A stretch of DNA of 64,000 nt, from assembly GCA_024401925.1 (NCBI GenBank), contig JAKSKD010000003.1:1-64000 (forward strand), read 5' to 3'. Below the pieces are notes generated by a model. The model was not told where the DNA came from, did no database searches, and saw only the letters and a list, made by a program, of their open reading frames with translations. This document shows, one piece after another, positions 17,870-27,333 of the stretch. The position numbers and the translations under genes are program-made. The DNA is from Bacteroidales bacterium (lineage in GTDB: Bacteria; Bacteroidota; Bacteroidia; Bacteroidales; UBA932). The number at the start of each line of letters is the position of its first letter. Within the stretch, counting starts at the first letter, position 1.

Positions 17870-18622
17870 CTAATAATTGTGCTGTTTAAAGAATTGCAGC
17901 ATCTTCCTGCCCACCTTCGGGCTTTTCTTTATGAAGCTGCTGTGGGTCTCGCCCTCAAAGATGACCAGTTCCGAATCCGGGAGCGAGTCTGCAATCAGAG
18001 TAGTATGTTCGACGGAAATAAGGTCCTTGCTTCCGGCAGTGACCAGTACGGGGCATTTAATGGCCGAAAGTTCTTCAGGTTTGATGTCAGGTTCCTTAAG
18101 CATCATCATAGCCAGCGGGGAGCCGTCTCTCAGTATCCAAAGTTTGAATTCCTCGAAATCAGGTCCGCAATCCGGATATAGATTTGCACCGCTTATGGCA
18201 AGAAGGCCGCAAGTACCGGGATGCGACATTTCAAGCATAAGTGCAAGAATGCCGCCGTCGCTCCATCCATAAACGGCCGGCTTTTCAAGTCCGAGTTTCT
18301 CAATGAAGCAGAAACTGTCCTCAGCCATATCCGCATAATGATATTCATCAAGTACCGGATTTGCGCCCTGACCTCTTGAATCAGGGCTGTACACCCTGTA
18401 TCCGGCTTTTGCCAGTTCCATAGCCTGGGTGCGTAGACTCCTGTGCGACCCGCCGTTTCCGTGGAGCAGAACAACCGGTTTTCCGTCAGCAGGTCCGCGC
18501 ATAACATAGAACAGGTGCTGTCCGTTTACATCAATATATGATTTTTCTTCAGGGTACTTGAGGCAACTTATGCTCAGAAGTGAAAAATAGAAAAAGCCTT
18601 TGATTGTCGTAATAAGTTTCAT
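17870..18622 (-). CDS. alpha/beta hydrolase
   Basis: The start at 18622 gives 250 residues with a signal-like hydrophobic N-terminus containing LLSISCLKYPEEK, possibly a lipoprotein. The hydrolase fold is clear: oxyanion HGNGGSH (about 55), PDSRGQGAN (about 84), nucleophile elbow GWSDGG (about 119-124), acid near TAGSKDLIS, and His in GETHSSF (about 228). The substrate is unknown. The longer start at 18631 lies inside the -7 box and is rejected. Downstream genes follow closely, so it leads a three-gene operon. Confidence 0.85.
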   Translation of the reverse strand: MKLITTIKGFFYFSLLSISCLKYPEEKSYIDVNGQHLFYVMRGPADGKPVVLLHGNGGSHRSLRTQAMELAKAGYRVYSPDSRGQGANPVLDEYHYADMAEDSFCFIEKLGLEKPAVYGWSDGGILALMLEMSHPGTCGLLAISGANLYPDCGPDFEEFKLWILRDGSPLAMMMLKEPDIKPEELSAIKCPVLVTAGSKDLISVEHTTLIADSLPDSELVIFEGETHSSFIKKSPKVGRKMLQFFKQHNY

Positions 18623-18628
18623 ACGTAA

Positions 18629-18656
18629 CAAAAGTAGTGAATTTATTCTATCTTTG
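18629..18656. promoter_or_regulatory. compact divergent promoter pair (hydrolase operon / MATE gene)
   Basis: Minus-strand -7 box TACTTTTG (18636-18629) ends 6 nt before the hydrolase ATG. Plus-strand -7 box TATCTTTG (18649-18656) ends 16 nt before the MATE ATG at 18673. The boxes are only 12 nt apart, so the two polymerases would compete. Confidence 0.5.
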
Positions 18657-18672
18657 CAGCCGTTTTTGAAAA

Positions 18673-20031
18673 ATGGACGGTGATCTTACCAGGGGCAATC
18701 CCGCAAAGGTGATTGTTATCTACGCACTTCCCATCATTCTGGGAAATGTATTCCAGCAGCTCTATAATGTCGTGGACCTGATAATCGTCGGCAGATTCAT
18801 CAGCTATCAGGCACTTGCCGGGGTGGGAATCACCAATGGTCTGACCTTCTTCATCCTGGGCTTTGTGATGGGTATCACGAGCGGTATGGCAATCAGGACG
18901 GCCCAGCTTGTGGGTGCCGGAGACCTGAACGGAATGAGGCGTTCTGTCGCGACAAGCCTCCTGCTATGCCTCGCTTCCTGCGTAATCCTCACTGCATTTT
19001 CTGTTCTTCTCGCCCGCCCGCTACTCAGGCTCATAGGCACGGGAGAAGAAATATTCGGATTCGCAAGTACTTATCTCATCATCATATATGCAGGAGTCTC
19101 CACTCAGATTGCCTACAACATGATTTCCTGCATCCTGAGAGCACTCGGAGACAGCCGGACGCCACTGTATTTCCTAATATTCTCTTCCCTGCTTAACATC
19201 GTCATCGACCTCCTGTTCATCGTAATATTCGATATGGGAGTGAAGGGTGCGGCATACGGAACCGTAATATCACAGGGCCTGTCTGCACTGCTTTGCTTTA
19301 TTTATGCTTTCTGGAAATATCCTTATCTGAGACTGTCAAGGAAAGATTTCAACACATCTGCAAGCTTCATATGGGAGCATCTGCGGATAGGTCTGCCGAT
19401 GGCATTCCAGATGAGTATTATCGCCATAGGCATCGTTCTGCTCCAGGCAGCGCTTAACGCCTTCCCGGCCACATACATTGCCGGATTCACTGCCGCAAAC
19501 AAGATTCAGAACTTCGGATCCCTGATTGCAGTCTCAATGGGTGTGGCAATAGCCAATTTTGTCGGTCAGAACTACGGAGCCGGATATATGTCCCGCGTTC
19601 GTGAAGGTGTCAGGGTAACTCTTATCATCACCCTTTCCGCCTGTGTCGTCATAAGTATCCTGATGGTTGTTCTTTCAAGGCCGCTGACCTCGCTGTTCCT
19701 GACTTCGGGTGACGTGGCGGGAGCTGTATCCCTTGACGAAATCTACACCGCATCCGGAAAATACCTCCTTACCAGCGCCATATTCTTCCCGTTCCTCTTC
19801 GAACTGTTCATTTACAGGAATGCACTTCAGGGAGTCGGGAAGACATTCTGGACACTTATGGCCGGCATCCTTGAACTTGTCATAAGATGCGCTACATCAT
19901 TCACTCTTCCGGTATTGTTCGGATATACGGGACTTATCTTTGTCGATGTCCTCGCCTGGGTGGGCGCAGGCCTGCTTCAGCTGGTAGCTTACTACAAGGT
20001 GCTGCCGAAACTGAAGCCCTGCACTTTATGA
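18673..20031 (+). CDS. MATE family multidrug efflux transporter
   Basis: This 452-residue integral membrane protein has about 12 hydrophobic helices in two similar halves. The opening GNPAKVIVIYALPIILGNVFQQLYNVVD and a later ILRALGDSRTPLYF are typical of MATE/NorM-type transporters, which exchange Na+ or H+ for cationic compounds. The 3' end overlaps the convergent megaenzyme gene by 6 bp. No regulator is adjacent. Confidence 0.93.
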   Translation: MDGDLTRGNPAKVIVIYALPIILGNVFQQLYNVVDLIIVGRFISYQALAGVGITNGLTFFILGFVMGITSGMAIRTAQLVGAGDLNGMRRSVATSLLLCLASCVILTAFSVLLARPLLRLIGTGEEIFGFASTYLIIIYAGVSTQIAYNMISCILRALGDSRTPLYFLIFSSLLNIVIDLLFIVIFDMGVKGAAYGTVISQGLSALLCFIYAFWKYPYLRLSRKDFNTSASFIWEHLRIGLPMAFQMSIIAIGIVLLQAALNAFPATYIAGFTAANKIQNFGSLIAVSMGVAIANFVGQNYGAGYMSRVREGVRVTLIITLSACVVISILMVVLSRPLTSLFLTSGDVAGAVSLDEIYTASGKYLLTSAIFFPFLFELFIYRNALQGVGKTFWTLMAGILELVIRCATSFTLPVLFGYTGLIFVDVLAWVGAGLLQLVAYYKVLPKLKPCTL

Positions 20032-23000
20032 TTCTCTCCCGGGGAGTTCGATTCCAAGATCCTTAGCAACCGCAAGCAATGTATCCAGAGCATAGACAAT
20101 CTGCTCAGGTTTGTGCTCGCTGATCACGTCAAACCTCAGCCTTGCCTTGTTCTTAGGCACGGCAGGATATACAGCAGGAGGCACTGAGACACCTCTCTTG
20201 AGCATTTCGGTACTTATAGCGAATGCATCTTCATCCTTTCCGACGAGTACAGGAAGGATGGCGCTCTTACCGCCAAGACAGATATTGAGATTCCTTTTCT
20301 TCGCTTCTTCCGCGAAGCAGGCGATATTGTCGTGGAGCCTCTTCATAATGGACGGTTCATTCCGGAGCAGTCTGACAGCCTCAAGGGAACCTGCGGCCAA
20401 AGCCGGAGAGATTCCAACGCTGAACACGAATCCCGGAAGGTTATATCTCAGATATTCCACAAGAGACTTGCGGCCGGCAATATATCCGCCACAAGTACCA
20501 AGTCCCTTTGACAGAGTACCGAACTTGATGTCTATATCGTCCTGAGCAAGGTGGAAATATTCATCCACGCCACCTCCTGTTTCGCCGAGCACACAGGAAC
20601 TGTGAGCCTCGTCAACCATAAGGAAGCAGCCGTATTTCTTCTTGATAGCAACGAAAGCCGGCACGTCAGCGATATCGCCGTCCATACTATAGACGCCTTC
20701 AATAATAATCAATACTTTCTCGAAATATTTGCGCTGTGCCTTCAATATCTTCTCAAGTGCAGCAATATCGTTATGAGGGAATGACTTCGCCATCGCGTCC
20801 GAAAGCTTACATCCCTGTTCGATTGAATTATGAGCAAGCGCATCATAAAGGATGAGGTCGTTCTTGCCGCAGAAATTGCCGACAACGGTCACATTGGTCG
20901 AATGACCGCCGACGCAAACAAGGGCGCTTTCGGCATTCTTCCATTCCGCGATGGCTCTTTCAAGTTCTCCGTGCACAGGTTTCTCACCGGCAAGAAGACG
21001 GCTTCCGCTTGCGCTTGTGCCATATTTTTTGATGGCGGCGATGGCGGCATCGGACACTTCCCTGCGTCCGCTCATACCGACATAGTTATAACTACCGAAA
21101 TCTATTACAGGTTTTCCTCCTATCACGCTGGTATCAAGCAGAGGGGAATCGTGGCAAACAAAATAAGGATTGTTCTCTTCGCCTTTCAGGGAGTCCATGC
21201 GGAGCTTGAATTCCTGAAATTCCTTTGTCGCCTCAAAATCAGATATCGCAGTATGCTCTGTAAGCTTTCCGGCACCGGTCACTGTTCCGAAAAGAAGTTC
21301 GTGTACATATTTGTCGGCTTCACGGATTGTAGCCACGCGTGAATATGCCTCAGATGGTATGAAGATACCGAATTCATCCTCAACTTTTGATGTGATTGCC
21401 ATAACCTGAAGGCTGTCGCCGCCGAGTTCGTCAATGAAGTGGGCATCATCCGGTATCTGGTCCGGAGTACGGTTCAGGACTTCGGCATATATTGCGCGTA
21501 TTCTTTCGCGAATCTCATCGCCATCCTGTCTGCCACATACGGCATCACGGTCAGCAGAAGATTTTTCCGCAACGCGGACAATATCAAGTTCCTTGACGGA
21601 AACCGTTCCATTAATTATAGATTTTCTCAACTCATTACGCTTGACTTTCATCGTGTTGGTCAAAGGAAGTTTCGAGTTGGTAATATAGACCTTGTTTAAT
21701 TTCTTATAGACAGGCAACTTGGAATTTACCTGATTCAGGGCAGAAGCGATACCGTTAAGGGCTTCCGCATCAGCAATGCACTCCCCTACGCTTGCAACAA
21801 AAGCGATATCCTCATACTTCGGACTGCCTTTCTTAGGGAGTCCCAGCACAGAGAACTGCTGAACGAAAGGCAGGCCTGAGAACAGATCCTCGAGTTCGTC
21901 AGGATAGACATTCTCTCCGGATTCATTTATGATGACTTCCTTGATTCTTCCTTCAATGAAATATAGACCGGCATCCTTGATGATTCTCATCACATCACCG
22001 GTACTGAACCATCCGTCCTTATCAATATCTGCAGGAAGGAGTTCGCCGTTGACGAAACGGCCATCGTGAATACCCTTTCCGCGTATCTGCAGTTCGCCCA
22101 CATTACCGCCACCTTTTATACGGTATTCTGTTCCAGTAAGGGGTGCGCCCACGCTGCCGGAAAGACGGTTCACCATACAGTATGACGTTTCAAAACTGTT
22201 GATAGCCGTTTCTGTCATTCCGAAACCGCAGATAGAATAGTAACCGATACCGTTAAGAAGCCGTAATGTGCGAGGATCCGTATGGCTCCCGCCAAGGACT
22301 ATGCTGCGGATATCAGTGCCGAGTATCCTCCTCTGGATTCCCTTGAATACGCTGGATGCAAAGGCCAGACCGAATTTAGGAGCCACGAACTGTATTGACA
22401 GGCTTATATTGACCATAGCCTTGAAGGCTCCGCGTATAAGGAAATTCATACTGTCCACCTCGGCCGAAAGATTACGGCTGATGCTGTTGGCAAGCAGAGG
22501 CACGGTCACTATCTGCGATACGTGGCACAATTTCGCAGTCCTTTGTATGGTCTGGGGAGCTCTGTCCTTTAGATACACAACAGTATATCCAAGAAAATGG
22601 CTCCATATGAATATGCCGGCGAATCCCAGCACATGATGGAAAGGCAGGAACGCCAGAGTCCTGAAAGCCTCATTATCAATAAGCCGGTGATTTTCGTTAT
22701 ATACTTTCTCTGAGAAAAGCGCAAGCTGGCATATTGTCTCCTCTTCATAGACGAAAATCTTGCTCTCAGCAGTCGTACCGCTTGTACACAACGCAATATC
22801 GTGGCCCCAGACAGGCTTATAGTCATCGATTGCAGGAGCCTTCAATATGTTGGAGGACAAAATACAAGGGTATTCCGGACCGATTGTCCTGGGACGGGAC
22901 GAGACTATCATCCGACATCCGCACTGGTCCATCAAGTATTTGACTTTGTCATCCGGGAAAGAAGGATCTACAGCAAGGACATCGTGTCCGGAGCGGATCA

Positions 23001-23280
23001 GTCCCCAGAATATTGGGAACCACTCTTTGCCGGCATCCATAGATACACAAACCCTTCCGGAAGTACCGAATTCCTTGGAAAGCGCGGCAGCGCATCTGTC
23101 GCATAAAGGGCTTAATTGATTGTATGACAGCGATTTCTGAATATCCCCATCAAGCCACACTGCCGCTTCATTATCTCCGTGAGCACATATCAGTTCATAG
23201 AGATTCCTGAACGAAAGTTCGTTCTTCAGTATGGCGCAGTCTCTCAACACGTCATACTGACAAACAGGTTTAGAGTGCAT
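20026..23280 (-). CDS. adenylation-ACP-PLP alpha-oxoamine synthase tridomain enzyme
   Basis: This 1084-residue protein joins three enzymes of one pathway. Residues about 20-560 are an acyl-AMP ligase (LCTSGTTAESK, GFGMTETAIN, GWFSTGDVM, GRIKEVIINESGENVYPDE, and NTMKVKRNEL with the late Lys). About 585-665 is an acyl carrier protein with the phosphopantetheine Ser in LGGDSLQVM. About 690-1080 is a PLP enzyme of the serine palmitoyltransferase/AONS/KBL family (YGTSASGSRLL, VDEAHSSCVLG, and the PLP Lys in GTLSKGLGTCGGY). The logic is to load a fatty acid on the ACP, then condense it with an amino acid to a 3-ketosphinganine- or 3-ketocapnine-like base. The amino-acid substrate is unknown. Confidence 0.85.
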   Translation of the reverse strand: MHSKPVCQYDVLRDCAILKNELSFRNLYELICAHGDNEAAVWLDGDIQKSLSYNQLSPLCDRCAAALSKEFGTSGRVCVSMDAGKEWFPIFWGLIRSGHDVLAVDPSFPDDKVKYLMDQCGCRMIVSSRPRTIGPEYPCILSSNILKAPAIDDYKPVWGHDIALCTSGTTAESKIFVYEEETICQLALFSEKVYNENHRLIDNEAFRTLAFLPFHHVLGFAGIFIWSHFLGYTVVYLKDRAPQTIQRTAKLCHVSQIVTVPLLANSISRNLSAEVDSMNFLIRGAFKAMVNISLSIQFVAPKFGLAFASSVFKGIQRRILGTDIRSIVLGGSHTDPRTLRLLNGIGYYSICGFGMTETAINSFETSYCMVNRLSGSVGAPLTGTEYRIKGGGNVGELQIRGKGIHDGRFVNGELLPADIDKDGWFSTGDVMRIIKDAGLYFIEGRIKEVIINESGENVYPDELEDLFSGLPFVQQFSVLGLPKKGSPKYEDIAFVASVGECIADAEALNGIASALNQVNSKLPVYKKLNKVYITNSKLPLTNTMKVKRNELRKSIINGTVSVKELDIVRVAEKSSADRDAVCGRQDGDEIRERIRAIYAEVLNRTPDQIPDDAHFIDELGGDSLQVMAITSKVEDEFGIFIPSEAYSRVATIREADKYVHELLFGTVTGAGKLTEHTAISDFEATKEFQEFKLRMDSLKGEENNPYFVCHDSPLLDTSVIGGKPVIDFGSYNYVGMSGRREVSDAAIAAIKKYGTSASGSRLLAGEKPVHGELERAIAEWKNAESALVCVGGHSTNVTVVGNFCGKNDLILYDALAHNSIEQGCKLSDAMAKSFPHNDIAALEKILKAQRKYFEKVLIIIEGVYSMDGDIADVPAFVAIKKKYGCFLMVDEAHSSCVLGETGGGVDEYFHLAQDDIDIKFGTLSKGLGTCGGYIAGRKSLVEYLRYNLPGFVFSVGISPALAAGSLEAVRLLRNEPSIMKRLHDNIACFAEEAKKRNLNICLGGKSAILPVLVGKDEDAFAISTEMLKRGVSVPPAVYPAVPKNKARLRFDVISEHKPEQIVYALDTLLAVAKDLGIELPGRES

Positions 23281-23372
23281 ACATCGTCAGTTGTAAAACG
23301 CAGTAAATTTAGTCAAAAAAATAAAAATTGTTTCGGAACGTAATAATTTTTCATTTCGAAACATATTCTTAG

Positions 23373-23380
23373 TAACTTTA
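23373..23380 (+). promoter_or_regulatory. -7-like box of the outer-membrane protein gene
   Basis: TAACTTTA differs from TAnnTTTG at the last base. It places the transcription start about 18 nt before the ATG at 23403. Confidence 0.35.
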
Positions 23381-23402
23381 CGTGTTAAAACAATTCATTC
23401 AT

Positions 23403-24014
23403 ATGAAAAAAGTAAGATACTATATTGCAATAGCAGCGGCGCTGCTCCTATCTACAGCAGCAAATGCACAGTATTTCGAATTCGGTGTCAAAGGCGGTCT
23501 GGCAGCAAGCTGGATTGTAAATACAGTTGTAATCGGAGACGAAACCGTCCTGCCGCATAACAGTATCTATGCAGGCGCATACACCACATACGATGCTTCA
23601 AACGGTTTCATTATGCAGGCTGAGCTTCTCTATGCAGGGAAAGGCCATTCCGACCGCAGCGAACTCCGTGGCAAGTATGTCCGTAGCCTGTCATACCTGC
23701 AGGTACCGTTGTTTGCCGGATACCGTTTCTATTCATCCAATTATACGATAATGGCAGGGCCCGAATTCGGATACCTCATCAACTCGACGACCTCCACTCC
23801 CGATCAGAAAATCAATTCGACAGCAGAGTGCAACAGCTTCAATATTGCACTCGCTTTGCAGACCAACTATATGTTCAATGACAACATCGGAATTGACGTA
23901 AAATTCAGCTGGGGCGCGACCAGGACATTCGCACCAAATATGTATGCCGAGCAGGTGGATGACTACGGGCGAAATGTCTCAGTGCAGATCGGCGTCAACT
24001 GGATGTTTGACTAG
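23403..24014 (+). CDS. porin-family outer-membrane beta-barrel protein (PorT-like)
   Basis: The start at 23403 gives 203 residues with a signal peptide (YYIAIAAALLLSTAANA, cleavage before QY). The mature part is a small barrel with the family opening FEFGVKGGLAAS, a middle LSYLQVPLFAGYRF and a terminal VQIGVNWMFD. This is the pattern of PorT/OMP_b-brl_2 proteins, whose ligands are unknown. It is monocistronic, with a terminator-like hairpin after it. Confidence 0.82.
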   Translation: MKKVRYYIAIAAALLLSTAANAQYFEFGVKGGLAASWIVNTVVIGDETVLPHNSIYAGAYTTYDASNGFIMQAELLYAGKGHSDRSELRGKYVRSLSYLQVPLFAGYRFYSSNYTIMAGPEFGYLINSTTSTPDQKINSTAECNSFNIALALQTNYMFNDNIGIDVKFSWGATRTFAPNMYAEQVDDYGRNVSVQIGVNWMFD

Positions 24015-24048
24015 CAATTTGTCAGATATAAATTTTGTTTCTCTGTAA

Positions 24049-24080
24049 AGGAATGTTTTTCTTCATCACATTCCTGTTAT
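24049..24080 (+). terminator. weak terminator-like hairpin
   Basis: AGGAATGT pairs with ACATTCCT (8 bp, 11-nt loop) and is followed by GTTAT. It lies between the outer-membrane protein and cyclo-ligase genes; the poor T run makes it weak. Confidence 0.35.
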
Positions 24081-24095
24081 TTATGTATTGACGGA

Positions 24096-24527
24096 ATGAC
24101 AAAAAAAGAGATACGGGATATCATCCGGCAGAAAAGAAAAGAATACGGACGGATTGAATCCGATTCCGCCGTCATCTGCGCGAAAATTGCAGAGCTCGAG
24201 GACTTCAAGAATGCACGGACTATTTTGTGCTACACTCCTATTAAGGGAGAAGTCGATGTCCGTCCCCTGTTCAGTTATGGCAAACAGCTTGTTCTTCCTG
24301 AGGACAACCCATTCCCGGACCCTTCAACTATTGATTTCGCCGTCATTCCCGGAGTAGCATACGACAGAAGCGGAAACAGGCTCGGCCGCGGTGGAGGATT
24401 CTACGACAGACTGATTCCGAAGTTGGGATGTACAACAGTCGGACCCGCTTTCTCCTTCCAAATCTTTGATGAAATCCCAATGGAGGAATGGGATATCCCT
24501 GTATCAAAAGTAATTACTGAGGAGTAG
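24096..24527 (+). CDS. 5-formyltetrahydrofolate cyclo-ligase, short form
   Basis: This 143-residue protein has the family's N-terminal KKEIRDIIRQKRKEY, the middle CYTPIKGEVDVRPLF and the C-terminal ATP/Mg loop GNRLGRGGGFYDRLI. The family converts 5-formyl-THF to 5,10-methenyl-THF with ATP. It is shorter than the usual 175-200 residues. The segment between LVLPE and IDFAVIPGVAYD, normally about 30 residues longer and lining the folate site, is nearly absent. The frame is intact, so it may be a trimmed functional form or a weak enzyme. It converges on the MBL gene with a 3-nt gap. Confidence 0.83.
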   Translation: MTKKEIRDIIRQKRKEYGRIESDSAVICAKIAELEDFKNARTILCYTPIKGEVDVRPLFSYGKQLVLPEDNPFPDPSTIDFAVIPGVAYDRSGNRLGRGGGFYDRLIPKLGCTTVGPAFSFQIFDEIPMEEWDIPVSKVITEE

Positions 24528-24530
24528 ATG

Positions 24531-25352
24531 TTAGAGGTTTAAGAGATGCGAGGCGGTCTGCCGTGGCAGGGCCCGGAGCGATATGATGCCTTCTTTTCCG
24601 TTATCCTTCAAGACTTTGACTGACGCTTCAAGAGCGGCTTCGGGAGTATTGTTGTTCTCACTGAGATGGCAGAGGAAGATGTTTTTCAAGTCGGGGTGAA
24701 TAAACTTCCGTATTGCATCGGCGCACTCCTCATTGCTCAGATGCCCGTGTCCCGATATGATTCGCGACTTAAGTTCTGCAGTATATGGCCCGACAAGAAG
24801 CATTTCCTTGTCATAATTGGATTCTATTACGACTGTCCGGGCTTCCGATGCATATTTCAAAGCCTCATCAGTCATCTTCCCTATGTCAGTCATTATGACG
24901 AACTTATGCTCTCCTATTCGGATATAATATCCCACAGTCTGGGTGGCGTCGTGAGGCACTATGAAGTACTTTGCGCTAATTATCCCGGGGACTATCTCAT
25001 TCCATCCTTCGCACAGTTCCTTTTTCACGGCTCCGATATAATCAAGTGTGAAAGAATGATGTGAGAGAGCAAAAAGAAGGTCCGGAGTGGCATATACCGG
25101 TTTCTTCAGATGTTTGCAGAAAGAACCGAGAGAACGGATATGGTCGAGATGGTCGTGAGTCACAAGCACCGCGCTGAAATCATCCATAGTCAGACCATCA
25201 ACGGCCAGTTCCTTCTTCATACGTCTTAGACTGACTCCGGCATCTATGACTATGCCGGCCTTTATGGCGCCATCTTCTTTTAGTCCAAGGAAATAGCAGT
25301 TGCCGCAGCTGCCGCTGGAAAAACTTTTGAATACTATATCACTTCCCGCCAT
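24531..25352 (-). CDS. MBL-fold metallo-hydrolase (YycJ/WalJ type)
   Basis: The start MAGSDIVFKS (25352) gives 273 residues. The metallo-beta-lactamase fold shows SSGSCGNCYFLG near the N-terminus, the metal motif THDHLDHIRS (about residues 62-71), VPHDATQTVGY (about 130), SNYDKEMLL and GHGHLSNEE. YycJ/WalJ proteins are double-strand exonuclease-like enzymes implicated in cell-cycle and DNA repair coordination in firmicutes; the role here is inferred. It overlaps the TPR gene by 14 nt and is co-transcribed. An alternative ATG lies 12 nt upstream. Confidence 0.88.
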   Translation of the reverse strand: MAGSDIVFKSFSSGSCGNCYFLGLKEDGAIKAGIVIDAGVSLRRMKKELAVDGLTMDDFSAVLVTHDHLDHIRSLGSFCKHLKKPVYATPDLLFALSHHSFTLDYIGAVKKELCEGWNEIVPGIISAKYFIVPHDATQTVGYYIRIGEHKFVIMTDIGKMTDEALKYASEARTVVIESNYDKEMLLVGPYTAELKSRIISGHGHLSNEECADAIRKFIHPDLKNIFLCHLSENNNTPEAALEASVKVLKDNGKEGIISLRALPRQTASHLLNL

Positions 25353-27303
25353 TATCCTCTTCACAATATTTGGATATTACGCTGTACGCATCTGCAACAC
25401 CAAGTTCTCCGGCGCGCGACATATCGATGCAACCCTTTTCCTTATCCTTCAGATAAATAAGAACCAGTCCCCTATTGTAGTATGCATCCCCCATACCCGG
25501 ATAAAGCTGTATTGCTTTGTCATAATTCTCTATGGAACTTACGAGCTGGGATGACAGACAGTACAGATTACCGAGGTCGAAGTAGATATACGGGATGTCC
25601 GGAGCGATGGCAGCCGCATTCTCAAGATCCGAAATGGCGTCGGAATAATCGAATATCTGGTCCACCTGATCTCCCACACGCGCTCGGGTGGCACCCTTGT
25701 CATCCATAGTCAGCGTCTGGACATTCGACTGGATCGATGAAATGAATTCAATCATATCAGCCTTCAGCACACCTCGGCTGAGGTAATAGAAGGCCTTATT
25801 GTAGTCGCCGGCGTTCTCGACAGCAGAGTCAAAATAGGACTGGGCCTGGTTGAACTGACGGTTCTGAAGTTCATTCAGTCCCTTGATGAAATCGGACATA
25901 CGACGTACGTGCTCAGCCGGATAGACTACCGCATCGCCTGGCTCGTTCGTAATCGCCACAGGGACTGCGGTACCGGCAAGGAACCTGTCAAGAAGTGCAT
26001 TTTCAAAGCGACGCCCAACAATATATGATCCGGAAGCTCTCTCCAGAGTAAAAACAAACTTGTACAATGGCTTCAGTCTGATGTCTATATCCCTATGTTG
26101 CAGAAGTTCGTCATCGAAATCCTTCTTCGCAAATTCAGCATCGAGAGCAATGAGGGAACTGTATTTTTTGGTCGTATCGGCAAATGACCCAGCCTCGACG
26201 CTTGTCTTGGCCCTGTATTCCGAAACTTTCTTCTGGGCTATCTGATAATCGGCCTTCGACTGCTTCTGCATTCCCAGCATATTCTCCACATATGACCGGT
26301 TCAAATATGCCTTTGCGAAATCAGGATACAGTTCGATGGCCTTGTCATAATCATCCAGAGCATCGCTCCATCGGCCCATTTCGGCAAAGAAAGCCGCCCT
26401 GTTATAGTATGCAAGCACATTTCCAGGATTGATGTTGATAACCCTGTCCATATCCTCGAGGGCGCCCTCATAGTTACCGACCTGGGCATTTATCAAGCTC
26501 CTGTTGTACAGAGTGAGCGCATTGCCGGGTTCTCTTTTGAGGACCTCGTTCAAATCTCCCATTGCTGAATTGTAATCATTCAACTCGTAGTTCATCAATG
26601 CACGGTTGAAATAAGCAAATGCATTATCCGGCTCAAGCTCGATAGCTTTGTTCATATCCTGAACAGCCTCAGTGTACTTTTCCTGTTCGGCATAAAGTCT
26701 TCCGCGTCGGATATAGCCCTCAGGGTCGTAACGGTCGAGTTTGATAGCCTTGTTATAATCATTGAAGGCCTTCAGAGTATCTCCGAGGAAAAGGTATGAA
26801 GCTCCCCTGTTAAGATATGCCGCAGGGTCTCGCGGTTCTTTTCTGATATACCTGTCGAAATCCTTGACTGCATTGTCAAACTGCTGCGCCAAAAAATATG
26901 TCACACCTCGGCTGAAATACAAGCCTATGAAGCCTGGGCGCAATTCTATGGCACGTTGAAGGTCAGCAAGGGCTTCATCATATCCTCCGAAACGGCTTTT
27001 TGTGATGGCCCTGTAGTGGTAACCGTCAGTGAACACTGGATTCAGCCGTACCGAATTGTCAAAATCCTGCATTGCGCCACGGATATCCCCGAGATTGTAT
27101 TTTGCGATTCCACGATAGAAGAATGTCCAGTAATCCGTCGTATCCAACCGGGTGAGAATGTTGAAATTTTCTATTGCCATGGAATATTTTCCGTCAGCGA
27201 GAGCATTCCGGCCCCTGAAGTAAAAAACTTCCTTGTCATACTGCGCCCGCAGGCTGCAGCAGACAGAAAGAAGAATAATTACCAGAAATGCTTTCCTGCG
27301 CAT
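25339..27303 (-). CDS. tetratricopeptide-repeat protein
   Basis: This 654-residue protein has a signal peptide (MRRKAFLVIILLSVCCSLRA). At least eleven TPR units cover about residues 22-370 (repeated patterns such as AYFNRALMNYELNDYNSAM and AYYNRAAFFAEMGRWSDAL). After a less regular region (about 370-500) two or three more TPRs follow near the C-terminus. The repeats form a superhelical protein-binding scaffold in the periplasm; partners are unknown. Its 3' end overlaps the hydrolase gene. Confidence 0.88.
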   Translation of the reverse strand: MRRKAFLVIILLSVCCSLRAQYDKEVFYFRGRNALADGKYSMAIENFNILTRLDTTDYWTFFYRGIAKYNLGDIRGAMQDFDNSVRLNPVFTDGYHYRAITKSRFGGYDEALADLQRAIELRPGFIGLYFSRGVTYFLAQQFDNAVKDFDRYIRKEPRDPAAYLNRGASYLFLGDTLKAFNDYNKAIKLDRYDPEGYIRRGRLYAEQEKYTEAVQDMNKAIELEPDNAFAYFNRALMNYELNDYNSAMGDLNEVLKREPGNALTLYNRSLINAQVGNYEGALEDMDRVININPGNVLAYYNRAAFFAEMGRWSDALDDYDKAIELYPDFAKAYLNRSYVENMLGMQKQSKADYQIAQKKVSEYRAKTSVEAGSFADTTKKYSSLIALDAEFAKKDFDDELLQHRDIDIRLKPLYKFVFTLERASGSYIVGRRFENALLDRFLAGTAVPVAITNEPGDAVVYPAEHVRRMSDFIKGLNELQNRQFNQAQSYFDSAVENAGDYNKAFYYLSRGVLKADMIEFISSIQSNVQTLTMDDKGATRARVGDQVDQIFDYSDAISDLENAAAIAPDIPYIYFDLGNLYCLSSQLVSSIENYDKAIQLYPGMGDAYYNRGLVLIYLKDKEKGCIDMSRAGELGVADAYSVISKYCEEDNGGK

Positions 27304-27333
27304 ATAAAATTTCCAAAAACCGACTTATTTGAC

